6,890 bases of DNA from JBBTQE01 sp038065775 (GTDB taxonomy: Bacteria; Patescibacteriota; Patescibacteriia; Magasanikbacterales; GWA2-37-8): positions 1-6,890 of the forward strand of contig JBBTQE010000047.1 in NCBI GenBank assembly GCA_038065775.1. Direction: 5' to 3'. A program made the translations under genes and the position numbers. Within the stretch, counting starts at the first letter, position 1. The number at the start of each line of letters is the position of its first letter. Positions 1 to 6,122 of the stretch are shown one piece after another. The notes under the pieces are model-generated. The model had not been told where the DNA came from. It was given only the letters and a program-made list of their open reading frames with translations, and searched no databases.

Positions 1-595
1 ATTTTTCTATTATTTTATCAATAATTTTGTAATCCTTGGCGTCTTGCGCACTCATGAAGTAGTCTCTGTCAGTGTCTTTTTCGATCTTTTCGATGTCTTG
101 TTCCGTGTGTTTAGCGAGGATTTGGTTCAGCTTTTCTTTGATTTTAAGTATTCTTTCAGCGCGAATTTTAATATCGCTGGCTTGCCCTTCCATCCCTCCC
201 ATAACTTGGTGGATCATAACTTCGGAATTCGGCAAGGCGAAACGTTTGCCCTTCGCGCCGGCCGCCAAGAGCACGGCAGCCATGCTCGCGGCCATGCCTA
301 TGCAGATAGTATTAACATTTGATTTAATGTATTGCATCGTGTCGTAAATAGCCATGCCGGCCGTGACAGAACCGCCGGGAGAGTTGATGTATAGTTTAAT
401 ATCTTTTTCCGCGTTTTGATTTTCTAAAAAGAGCAATTGCGCTATAACAATATTCGCGACCGCGTCATCAATTGTGGTACCCAAAAAAATTATCCTGTCT
501 GTGAGCAGTCGGGAGTAGATATCGTACGCCCTTTCGCCGTAGTGAGTTTTTTCAACCACGGTTGGAATTAAGATTTGCGATTTGAAATCTGTCAT
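1..595 (-). CDS. clpP: ATP-dependent Clp protease proteolytic subunit (3' end cut by window edge)
   Basis: ClpP is the serine peptidase that forms a double-heptamer chamber in the cytoplasm and degrades proteins fed in by ClpX or other AAA+ unfoldases. Reading the minus strand from the ATG at 595-593 gives 198 codons, open to the window edge. The order is typical of the family: LGTTIDD and INSPGGSV in the N-terminal half, then GMAASMAA with the nucleophile Ser104, MIHQ with His129, and DTDRDYFMSA with Asp178. All three members of the Ser-His-Asp triad are therefore present. The final visible residues (AQDAKDYKIIDKI) are close to the usual C-terminus, so probably only a few to ten residues are missing. 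There is no recognisable Shine-Dalgarno site before the ATG; an extended -10 promoter sits just upstream. Its minus-strand neighbour is the DHH phosphoesterase, separated by hairpins and this promoter, so the two are probably separate transcripts. Confidence 0.97.
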   Translation of the reverse strand, partial: MTDFKSQILIPTVVEKTHYGERAYDIYSRLLTDRIIFLGTTIDDAVANIVIAQLLFLENQNAEKDIKLYINSPGGSVTAGMAIYDTMQYIKSNVNTICIGMAASMAAVLLAAGAKGKRFALPNSEVMIHQVMGGMEGQASDIKIRAERILKIKEKLNQILAKHTEQDIEKIEKDTDRDYFMSAQDAKDYKIIDKIIEK

Positions 596-616
596 ATATT
601 TAGTTGATTATTTTTT

Positions 617-645
617 ATTATAGCATCTATTATTTTGTTTGCAAA
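617..645 (-). promoter_or_regulatory. Predicted sigma70 promoter of clpP (extended -10)
   Basis: On the minus strand the sequence reads TGCTATAAT, a perfect -10 (622-617) with the TGn extension. A weak -35 (TTTGCA at 645-640 with a 17-bp spacer, or TTGCAA with 16 bp) lies upstream. The expected transcription start is near 610, giving a leader of about 15 nt before the clpP ATG. Confidence 0.7.
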
Positions 646-654
646 TAAAGGTTT

Positions 655-672
655 CTCGGAGCAAGCTCCGAG
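655..672. repeat. Short perfect palindrome between clpP and the DHH gene
   Basis: CTCGGAG, CAAG loop, CTCCGAG: a 7-bp stem (8 bp if the loop is drawn as two bases). It lies between the end of the DHH gene and the clpP promoter. There is no T-run on either side, so it is a weak terminator candidate by itself. It may be a REP-like remnant or a secondary 3' hairpin of the DHH transcript. Confidence 0.45.
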
Positions 673-703
673 GTATATCACCTGTATTTACTCATTCGCT
701 CGG

Positions 704-725
704 AAAAGCAAACAAGTTTGCTTTT
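704..725 (-). terminator. Hairpin just downstream of the DHH gene, probable terminator
   Basis: A perfect 10-bp inverted repeat, AAAAGCAAAC-AA-GTTTGCTTTT, starts 3 nt after the minus-strand stop of the DHH gene. It has an A-rich 5' arm and a T-rich 3' arm on both strands. The T-run is part of the stem and is followed by CC, so termination strength is uncertain. Confidence 0.55.
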
Positions 726-728
726 TAC

Positions 729-1688
729 TCACTCATTTCGTAAATTAACGACCCTGTCAACAATTGATTCCATTGTCCCTTCGGCAGTGAAGCCGGCAGC
801 TTTTCTGTGCCCGCCGCCACCCAGTTTTTTTGCAATTATTGACACATCTACATCATCGTTTGTAGTTCTCAAGCTGCCTTTTATTTTTTCGTCAGCCGTT
901 TCTTTCATAAATAAAGTAATCTTGGCGCCGTCTATCTTGCTCAAGAAGTTGGCCATACCTTCCGCGTCGGAATCTTCAATGCCGTATTGCATTATGTCTT
1001 TTAAAGTTAGATATGTATATGCTATATCCGCGTCTTCTTTTTCCTCCAGTCTGCCGAGGATCACACCCCAAAGTTTTAATAGATTTATTGATTTGTTTTT
1101 TACAACGCAGTTATTGATCAAAGTCCAGTTAGCGCCAAGCCGCATTAATTCACTGGCTGAATTTAAGGCCGATTCGGATGTGGCCGGGTTGAAGAAATTG
1201 TCAGTATCTGTTATCAGCCCGGTTAGGAGCGATGTTGCCATACCACGACTGATTCTTATGTTATTGTGTTTAAGAAAATAATACACTATTTGCGTCGTAG
1301 AGGCGGCCTTTGGATTTACCAAATTGATGTCACCGAATAGAGTATTTGACGCATGATGATCTATATTAATGACTGTGCCCGTAAAATCTCGTAAGAATTC
1401 AGCGATACCGGCGTATTTTGTATCGCCCGAATCAAGCACCACGACCGTATCCGCGTTTTTGATTAAAGAAGTGGTTGTGACAGCTTCAATATTTGGTAAA
1501 AATTGCAATTTGGCCGGAACTGGGCTCGCGCAAAAAATAGAGGAATCTTGTTTAATTGTTTTTAAATATTCATGCATCGCGGTTGTTGAGCCCAAAGCAT
1601 CGCCGTCCGGGTTTTGATGAGCGACAAGAACGATTTTTTCTTTTGTTTTTTTTAAATGGTTGTGAATCTGCCTGGCAGTTTTGTCCAT
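729..1688 (-). CDS. DHH/DHHA1 family phosphoesterase (NrnA-like nanoRNase / pAp phosphatase)
   Basis: The 319-residue protein belongs to the DHH superfamily, whose NrnA-like members degrade 2-5 nt RNAs and dephosphorylate 3'-phosphoadenosine 5'-phosphate in the cytoplasm, using Mn2+. Visible motifs in order are VAHQNPDGDALGS with Asp28 and Asp30 (motif I), VVLDSGD with Asp86 (motif II), NIDHHASN with Asp110-His111-His112 (motif III, the family name) and GLITDTDNF with Asp161 (motif IV). The C-terminal DHHA1 substrate-binding domain shows KLGGGGHRKAAGF at about residues 288-300. All metal ligands appear intact and the length is normal for NrnA. The ATG start agrees with a consensus promoter 22 nt upstream; there is no clear Shine-Dalgarno site. 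It is transcribed divergently from smc. I leave the symbol blank because NrnA, other oligoribonucleases and cyclic-dinucleotide hydrolases share this architecture; the absence of PAS/GGDEF domains argues against GdpP. Confidence 0.92.
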   Translation of the reverse strand: MDKTARQIHNHLKKTKEKIVLVAHQNPDGDALGSTTAMHEYLKTIKQDSSIFCASPVPAKLQFLPNIEAVTTTSLIKNADTVVVLDSGDTKYAGIAEFLRDFTGTVINIDHHASNTLFGDINLVNPKAASTTQIVYYFLKHNNIRISRGMATSLLTGLITDTDNFFNPATSESALNSASELMRLGANWTLINNCVVKNKSINLLKLWGVILGRLEEKEDADIAYTYLTLKDIMQYGIEDSDAEGMANFLSKIDGAKITLFMKETADEKIKGSLRTTNDDVDVSIIAKKLGGGGHRKAAGFTAEGTMESIVDRVVNLRNE

Positions 1689-1709
1689 ACCGAATTAATT
1701 TAATATTGC

Positions 1710-1738
1710 ATTGTATCTCTATTGTATGGACTTGTCAA
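1710..1738 (-). promoter_or_regulatory. Strong sigma70-type promoter of the DHH gene
   Basis: Minus-strand TTGACA (1738-1733), a spacer of exactly 17 bp, then TACAAT (1715-1710). The -35 is a perfect consensus and the -10 matches five of six positions. The predicted start near 1703 leaves a leader of about 15 nt without a Shine-Dalgarno site. It overlaps the divergent smc promoter. Confidence 0.8.
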
Positions 1739-1751
1739 GATATGATACAAT
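1722..1751 (+). promoter_or_regulatory. Predicted promoter of smc, overlapping the divergent DHH promoter
   Basis: An extended -10, TGATACAAT (hexamer 1746-1751), lies 18 bp after a poor -35 (TTGTAT, 1722-1727). The predicted start near 1758 gives a leader of about 35 nt to the ATG at 1793. Its elements interleave with those of the minus-strand promoter, so the two polymerases should compete for the same ~40 bp. Confidence 0.6.
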
Positions 1752-1792
1752 AAGACATAAATTTGTTTAATTTTGGACGCAACGATGAGCGT

Positions 1793-4450
1793 ATGTATTT
1801 AAAGAAGCTTGAAATAAAAGGGTTTAAATCTTTCGCTGAAAAAACAGTGGTGGATTTTTTGCCTTTGAAGAATGGAAGATACAGCATCACGGCTATTGTC
1901 GGTCCAAATGGTTCCGGAAAGTCCAATATATCCGATGCGGTAAGATGGGTGATGGGTGAGCAGAGTTTGAAAAATATCAGAGGGAAAAAAAATGAGGACG
2001 TAATATTTAGCGGCTCGGAAACAAAAGGTCAGTTAGGCGCGGCCGAGGTTAACATGGTTTTGGATAATAGTGACGGCAAGCTAATGGATGATTATCCGGA
2101 ACTTAGTATTACTCGAAGATTGTATCGTTCGGGCGAAGGCGAGTATTTAATTAATAATAATTCGGTGCGGCTTTTGGACATCCATTTGCTTTTGGCCAAA
2201 GCCCAGTTTGCTCAACATTCGTATAGTGTGGTTGGCCAGGGAATGATAGACAGGCTCTTAATTGTCAACCCTGTGGAGCGTAAAGAATTTTTAGACGCGG
2301 CCTCCGGAATTAAAGAATTTCAAATTAAACAACATCAGGCAGAATTAAAATTGGCGCGCACAGTTGAAAATGTGGAGCAGGCCGACCGCTTAATGCAAGA
2401 AGTTGAACCGCGGCTTAAAATTTTGGCAAAACAAGTAAAGAAATTGGAAAAGAGACAGGAGGTAGAATTAAAATTAAGAGAAAATCAGGAAAGATATTAT
2501 GCCTCCGTTTGTTTATCTAACAGAATTGAGTTGGATAAATTAAATTCGGTTTTGACTGGCGTGGAAACTGATTATCGTCAGGCATTCAAGGATTTGGAGA
2601 TAACGCAAAATGAATTGTCGGCCTTGGCTCGCGATTCAGTCAAAGAGGAAAAAGAAAGCGGGTCGTCGGATGGGGTTGTAAAAATTATTAGCGAACAAAG
2701 AAAATTGTTGGATCAAATTTCCAAAGACAAAACGAGCGCGCAGTTAAAAATATTTTCTTTGGAGAAACAAATTTTTCAGGATCAGTCCGAGCAAAATTAC
2801 CGCCAATTGAGCGGGTTGTTCGCGGCGCAGTCAGTATTGGAAAATAAAGACAAGTTCGGCGAAGTGCATGGGCTGGTGGCGGAATTGGGAGAAGTTGAAG
2901 AAAAATATCAGCTGGCGCTGGAAGTAGCGGCCGGTTCGTATTTGTCCGCTTTGGTCGTGGCTGATGATGAGGTAGCCAAACAAGCCATTGAATTTTTGCG
3001 GAACAATCGGTTGGGTGTGGCCACATTTTTGCCTTTAAATAAAATTAATTCCAGACCCGCGGATCAAGCCGTAGATAAAATTTTGTCCATGCCCGGCGTG
3101 GTGGGTTTGGCGGCCGGTATTGTTAAGCATGAAAATAAATTCGCTGACATTTTTTCTTTTGTTTTTGGGCAGACTGTGGTGGTGGAAAATTTAGCAGTGG
3201 CTCAAAAAATAGGCATCGGGCGCGCGCGCATGGTAACTTTGGCCGGCGATTTGGCGGAAAAAAGCGGCGTCATGAAAGGCGGATTTAAACAAATAAAAAA
3301 AGACGGGTTGAGGTTTTCAAGTCGTTTATCTTGGAGCAAAGATCGCTTGGCGGAGTATCAGTCCCAAATCAACGCGGAGAAACAAAAAATTATAGAGTTG
3401 GACGCCGGATATGAAGAGGCGAAGCAAAAATTGTTGGAATTAGAATCCAAAAGAGAAGCGGACAATTCAAAAACAAAACTTCTCAAAGCCTTTGCCCTGC
3501 AAGAGACAATGCAAAAAAAACAGAACACGGTTAATCAAATTTTGTCATCGCGAAATGATTTAAAAATTGAAATCGCAAAATTGGAAACGAAATTGGAATC
3601 ACTTGAGGAAGAAGTCGCGGCCGAGATGAATATTTCGTTAGAATCAATTTTAGAAAGAAAGCCGGTGACGGCGGACGCTGATAAATTAATGGAAGTTGCG
3701 TCGGAAATTCAAAAATTAAAATATCAATTAAGTTTGATTGGCGGTATAGATGAAGAAGTTGCGGTTGATTACAGCCAGACAAAAGAACGTTTTGATTTTC
3801 TTAACACGCAAATTTCTGATTTGCGCGCCGCCATGGCGGATTTGGGAAAGATGATCGAGGAATTGGATGAAATAATGAAAACAAAACGCTCGGCGGCTTT
3901 CAAAAAAATAAAAAAAGAATTTGACAGGTATATAAAAATTTTATTCAATGGCGGAAGCGGGGAGATTTTTGAAATATATGGCGAGCCTGAAGAAGAGCCA
4001 GAATTGGCATCTGAGCAAATCATCGGCGAGCGGATTGAAGCAAAAGAGGAAAAGAAAAAAATCGCCAAGATCTTGACCGGCATAGATATTTCAATTAATC
4101 CGCCTGGCAAAAAGATTAAACATATTAACACGCTTTCCGGAGGTGAACGCACGCTGGCTTCCATCGCTTTGATCTGCGCGATTTTGAGTTATAATCCGTC
4201 TCCGTTTGTTGTGCTTGACGAGGTTGAGGCGGCTTTAGATGAGACGAACACCGGACGATTCGCTGAAATAGTTGCCGAGCTTTCTTGGCATTCTCAATTT
4301 ATTATTATTACACATAATAGAGTTACAATGCATGCCGCAGACGCGCTTTACGGCGTGGTCATGGGCGGAGATGGCGTCTCAAAGATGTTAAGCGTGAATT
4401 TAGAGGAGGCGCCAAAGTATGAGATGACAACAGTTGACAAAAGAGCTTAG
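1793..4450 (+). CDS. smc: Chromosome segregation protein SMC, short-armed
   Basis: SMC is the ATPase of the bacterial condensin complex; it dimerises through a hinge and organises and segregates the chromosome. I chose the ATG at 1793 because MYLKKLEIKGFKSFAEKT is the canonical SMC N-terminus; an in-frame TTG at 1763 would add ten unconserved residues. The protein is then 885 residues. The N-terminal head has Walker A GPNGSGKS (residues 37-44) and a Q-loop region QHSYSVVGQG. The hinge runs from about 345 to 500 (FGEVHGLVAEL ... VATFLPLNKI ... VMKGGF). The C-terminal head has the LSGGER signature (781-786), Walker B VVLDEVEAALDE with Asp809-Glu810, and an ITHN switch. Charged coiled-coil arms lie on either side of the hinge. 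Bacterial SMCs are usually about 1,150-1,200 residues; nearly all the deficit is in the arms. The C-head also has a Glu/Lys-rich insertion at about 731-762. scpA/scpB are not in the window. Confidence 0.95.
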   Translation: MYLKKLEIKGFKSFAEKTVVDFLPLKNGRYSITAIVGPNGSGKSNISDAVRWVMGEQSLKNIRGKKNEDVIFSGSETKGQLGAAEVNMVLDNSDGKLMDDYPELSITRRLYRSGEGEYLINNNSVRLLDIHLLLAKAQFAQHSYSVVGQGMIDRLLIVNPVERKEFLDAASGIKEFQIKQHQAELKLARTVENVEQADRLMQEVEPRLKILAKQVKKLEKRQEVELKLRENQERYYASVCLSNRIELDKLNSVLTGVETDYRQAFKDLEITQNELSALARDSVKEEKESGSSDGVVKIISEQRKLLDQISKDKTSAQLKIFSLEKQIFQDQSEQNYRQLSGLFAAQSVLENKDKFGEVHGLVAELGEVEEKYQLALEVAAGSYLSALVVADDEVAKQAIEFLRNNRLGVATFLPLNKINSRPADQAVDKILSMPGVVGLAAGIVKHENKFADIFSFVFGQTVVVENLAVAQKIGIGRARMVTLAGDLAEKSGVMKGGFKQIKKDGLRFSSRLSWSKDRLAEYQSQINAEKQKIIELDAGYEEAKQKLLELESKREADNSKTKLLKAFALQETMQKKQNTVNQILSSRNDLKIEIAKLETKLESLEEEVAAEMNISLESILERKPVTADADKLMEVASEIQKLKYQLSLIGGIDEEVAVDYSQTKERFDFLNTQISDLRAAMADLGKMIEELDEIMKTKRSAAFKKIKKEFDRYIKILFNGGSGEIFEIYGEPEEEPELASEQIIGERIEAKEEKKKIAKILTGIDISINPPGKKIKHINTLSGGERTLASIALICAILSYNPSPFVVLDEVEAALDETNTGRFAEIVAELSWHSQFIIITHNRVTMHAADALYGVVMGGDGVSKMLSVNLEEAPKYEMTTVDKRA

Positions 4451-4462
4451 CTGTTATACAAT
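4434..4462 (+). promoter_or_regulatory. Strong sigma70-type promoter of rpsP, overlapping the smc stop codon
   Basis: TTGACA (4434-4439), a spacer of exactly 17 bp, then TACAAT (4457-4462). The -35 lies inside the last codons of smc and the spacer contains the smc TAG. The predicted start near 4469 gives a leader of about 36 nt to the rpsP ATG. Confidence 0.82.
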
Positions 4463-4504
4463 AAGCCCGCTCTCTTAACGTCACAATTTAATTATAATTC
4501 AGGT

Positions 4505-4861
4505 ATGTTAACTATTAGATTACAAAGACTTGGCAAGAAAAATAATCCGACCTATCGTCTTATTGTTTCTGAAAAAGGTAGAGACACACAAGGAAAACAT
4601 GTGGAAATTTTAGGAAGCTACAATCCGCACAATAAAAATAATGAACTGGTCGCGCAAACCGAAAGAATACTGTATTGGATCGGTAAAGGCGCGCAAACAT
4701 CTAACACAGTGCATAATTTGTTGTTGAAGGCTGGAATAATCAACAGCGCGCCAAAGAAAAAGGCCGTTTTCATTTCTAAAGAACGCGCTGTAAAATTGGC
4801 TGAAAAGAAAAAAAACGCGCAACCGGCATCTGAAATCAAGCCGGAAGAGAAAAAAGAATAA
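4505..4861 (+). CDS. rpsP: 30S ribosomal protein S16
   Basis: S16 is a primary assembly protein of the 30S subunit body. The 118-residue product opens with MLTIRLQRLGKKNNPTYRLI, followed by SEKGRDTQGKHVEILGSYNP, both hallmark S16 segments, and then the ERILYWIGKGAQTSNTVHNLL stretch that corresponds to the helix-turn region of the family. The usual S16 body ends near residue 85; the rest (KKKAVFISKERAVKLAEKKK and a Lys/Glu/Pro-rich end) is a low-complexity tail of about 30 residues, probably disordered. Only a short AGG lies just before the ATG, so the ribosome-binding site is weak. The gene follows smc after 54 nt but has its own strong promoter. rpsP followed by khpA is conserved order across many bacteria. 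Confidence 0.97.
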   Translation: MLTIRLQRLGKKNNPTYRLIVSEKGRDTQGKHVEILGSYNPHNKNNELVAQTERILYWIGKGAQTSNTVHNLLLKAGIINSAPKKKAVFISKERAVKLAEKKKNAQPASEIKPEEKKE

Positions 4862-4865
4862 GTGG

Positions 4866-4894
4866 TTGACTTTTTCGGAAAATTGTGTTAAATT
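4866..4894 (+). promoter_or_regulatory. Predicted sigma70 promoter of khpA
   Basis: TTGACT (4866-4871), a 17-bp spacer, then TAAATT (4889-4894). It begins 4 nt after the rpsP stop. The predicted start near 4901 leaves a leader of about 87 nt, unusually long for this window, which contains an inverted repeat. Confidence 0.65.
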
Positions 4895-4913
4895 GTAAAA
4901 CAACGCAGGGCTG

Positions 4914-4939
4914 GTGGAACCGAACGTAAGGTTAACCAC
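4914..4939 (+). promoter_or_regulatory. Stem-loop in the khpA leader
   Basis: GTGGAACC (4914-4921) can pair with GGTT-AA-CCAC (4930-4939): two 4-bp helices stacked across a two-A bulge, with an 8-nt loop. A GTCGACAGTCTGCAG stretch rich in short palindromes follows it. No T-run follows, so it is not a terminator. It could regulate translation or stability of khpA, possibly by autoregulation by the KH protein, but this is a guess. Confidence 0.4.
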
Positions 4940-4987
4940 GGTCGACAGTCTGCAGTAAAAAAACAGAAGAACGTTATATTGATATAT

Positions 4988-5308
4988 ATGGAAGCTGATC
5001 AACAGTTTGTTGAGATGATCGTGCAGGCAATCGTAAATAATCCTGGCGACGTCAAGACAGTTCGCACCATTGATGAAAGAGGAGTCTTGATCACTTTGGA
5101 TGTCAATCAAGCCGATATGGGCTATGTGATTGGCAGACAGGGTCAGACAGCCCGCTCCATCCGCACATTGCTCAAAATCGTTGGCGCAAAGCACAATGCT
5201 CGCGTTAACCTGAAGATCAATGAACCGGAAGGCGGCCGAGCGCCTCGCGTCAGCCAGATGGATAACCAGATGGTTGATACAAGCGCAGTGGACAATCTGA
5301 ACATCTAA
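4988..5308 (+). CDS. khpA: KhpA-type single KH-domain RNA-binding protein
   Basis: KhpA (YlqC) is a small cytoplasmic KH-domain protein that binds RNA, often as a partner of KhpB/Jag, and influences cell division and RNA metabolism in Gram-positives. The 106-residue product matches the family along its first 80 residues: FVEMIVQAIVNNPGDVKTVR, then LDVNQADMGYVIGRQGQTAR with the GxxG loop GRQG at 49-52, then SIRTLLKIVGAKHNARVNLKI. The family is usually 75-85 residues; the last ~25 (from EPEGGRAPRVSQ) form an extra polar tail. The ATG at 4988 fits the conserved start; a TTG at 4979 would add three residues and cannot be excluded. The position between rpsP and trmD is the classical one for this gene. 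It ends just before a strong terminator, so it is cut off from trmD transcriptionally. Confidence 0.93.
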   Translation: MEADQQFVEMIVQAIVNNPGDVKTVRTIDERGVLITLDVNQADMGYVIGRQGQTARSIRTLLKIVGAKHNARVNLKINEPEGGRAPRVSQMDNQMVDTSAVDNLNI

Positions 5309-5320
5309 ACGAAAATTTTA

Positions 5321-5357
5321 AAGCCACTCCCGGGAAACCGGGGGTGGTTTTGTTTTT
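5321..5357 (+). terminator. Strong intrinsic terminator after khpA
   Basis: CCACTCCCGG (5324-5333), a GAAA tetraloop, then CCGGGGGTGG (5338-5347) form a 10-bp stem with one G-U pair, followed by TTTTGTTTTT (5348-5357). It starts 12 nt after the khpA stop, a textbook rho-independent terminator. Confidence 0.93.
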
Positions 5358-5367
5358 GGCGTGTCCG

Positions 5368-5396
5368 TTGCTAAAAATGCGAGCTTAATATATCAT
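5368..5396 (+). promoter_or_regulatory. Predicted promoter of trmD, placed for a leaderless transcript
   Basis: TTGCTA (5368-5373), a 17-bp spacer, then TATCAT (5391-5396; five of six -10 positions). Counting seven bases on from the -10 places +1 at about 5403, the A of the trmD ATG. It lies just after the khpA terminator, as expected for a separately transcribed gene. Confidence 0.55.
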
Positions 5397-5402
5397 ATCC
5401 GC

Positions 5403-6122
5403 ATGCGATTTGACGTTCTCACAATTTTTCCGGAAATAATAAACGACTACTGTGGCAAAAGTATTTTGTGGCGCGCGCAAAGAGCTGGTCATATTAAGGT
5501 TGAGTCGCATGATTTTAGAAAATTTACAAAAGATAAACACGGGCATGTTGACGACAGTCCGTATGGCGGTGGACCTGGAATGGTTTTGCAGGTTCAGCCG
5601 ATTTTTGGTTGTTTGAAGGAACTTAAGGCACTGTCATTGCGAGGAGTGAAGCGACGAAGCAATCTTGCGGTATCCGAGGGTTTGCTTCGCGGAGTTTATG
5701 CCCCGAGGGGTACTCGCAATGACAAAACGCGAGTTATAATTATGGATCCGGCCGGCAAAAAGTTTGACCAAAAAATGGCAGAGAAATATTCTAAACTAGA
5801 CCGTTTGGTTTTGATAGCCGGTAGGTATGAAGGATTTGACGCGCGGATTTATAAATTTGTTGATGAGCGCGTTTCTGTGGGCGACTATGTTTTGGCCGGG
5901 GGAGAATTGCCGGCGCTGACGATTATTGAAGCGGTTTCAAGACAAATTCCCGGCGTGCTCGGCAATGTGGAATCTTTAAAAGAAGAAACATTTGAAGAAG
6001 GCAAAAAAGAATATCCACACTATACTCGCCCTGAAGATTTTATGGGATTGAAGGTTCCGAAAGTTTTAATCTCCGGCGATCATAAAAAAATCGCCGAGTG
6101 GCGTAAGAAGCATTCAAAATAA
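5403..6122 (+). CDS. trmD: tRNA (guanine-N1)-methyltransferase TrmD, with an in-frame palindromic-element insert
   Basis: TrmD methylates G37 next to the anticodon of certain tRNAs using S-adenosylmethionine, which prevents +1 frameshifting. The ATG at 5403 gives MRFDVLTIFPEI, the canonical start; an upstream GTG at 5361 overlaps the promoter and is unlikely. Visible family motifs are DKHGHVDDSPYGGGPGM (44-60), MDPAGKKFDQ, the knot segment AGRYEGFDARI, VGDYVLAGGELPALT, SRQIPGVLG with Arg180 (aligned with R154 of the Haemophilus enzyme), and PHYTRPEDF. Glu195 occupies the position of the Haemophilus catalytic Asp169. Residues 77-107 are encoded by the palindromic element at 5632-5724 and interrupt only a variable linker; the trefoil-knot SAM site is intact. 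The protein has 239 residues with the insert and 208 without, and stops soon after EWRKKHSK, so the usual C-terminal helical end is shortened by about 35 residues. It is probably functional. Confidence 0.95.
   Translation: MRFDVLTIFPEIINDYCGKSILWRAQRAGHIKVESHDFRKFTKDKHGHVDDSPYGGGPGMVLQVQPIFGCLKELKALSLRGVKRRSNLAVSEGLLRGVYAPRGTRNDKTRVIIMDPAGKKFDQKMAEKYSKLDRLVLIAGRYEGFDARIYKFVDERVSVGDYVLAGGELPALTIIEAVSRQIPGVLGNVESLKEETFEEGKKEYPHYTRPEDFMGLKVPKVLISGDHKKIAEWRKKHSK
5632..5724 (+). repeat. Palindromic repeat element inserted in frame in trmD
   Basis: The 93-bp element has perfect 12-bp terminal inverted repeats, TGTCATTGCGAG (5632-5643) and CTCGCAATGACA (5713-5724), and an inner perfect pair CGAAGCAA (5655-5662) and TTGCTTCG (5682-5689). 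The length is exactly 31 codons and the trmD frame is open through it, giving residues 77-107, rich in Arg, Leu and Gly. No target-site duplication is evident. The left end resembles the widespread bacterial 'TGTCATTGCGAGGAG...GAAGCAATC' intergenic repeat as I remember it. Confidence 0.88.

Noticed and set aside
718..1281. 187-codon plus-strand frame over the DHH gene
   Set aside because: It is antisense to a gene with clear conserved motifs and has no domain of its own.
1763..1792. Upstream TTG start for smc
   Set aside because: It adds ten residues unlike the SMC N-terminus, whereas the ATG at 1793 begins the canonical MYLKKLEIKGFKSF.
4610..5194. 194-codon minus-strand frame spanning rpsP and khpA
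   Set aside because: It lies opposite two well-supported genes and their promoter, and its translation is low-complexity and unrecognisable.
5361..5402. GTG start for trmD
   Set aside because: It would include the promoter region and 14 unconserved residues; the ATG at 5403 gives the family-typical MRFDVLTIFPE.
5403..6122. trmD as a pseudogene because of the repeat insertion
   Set aside because: The insertion is a whole number of codons, the frame stays open, and all conserved motifs on both sides are intact.
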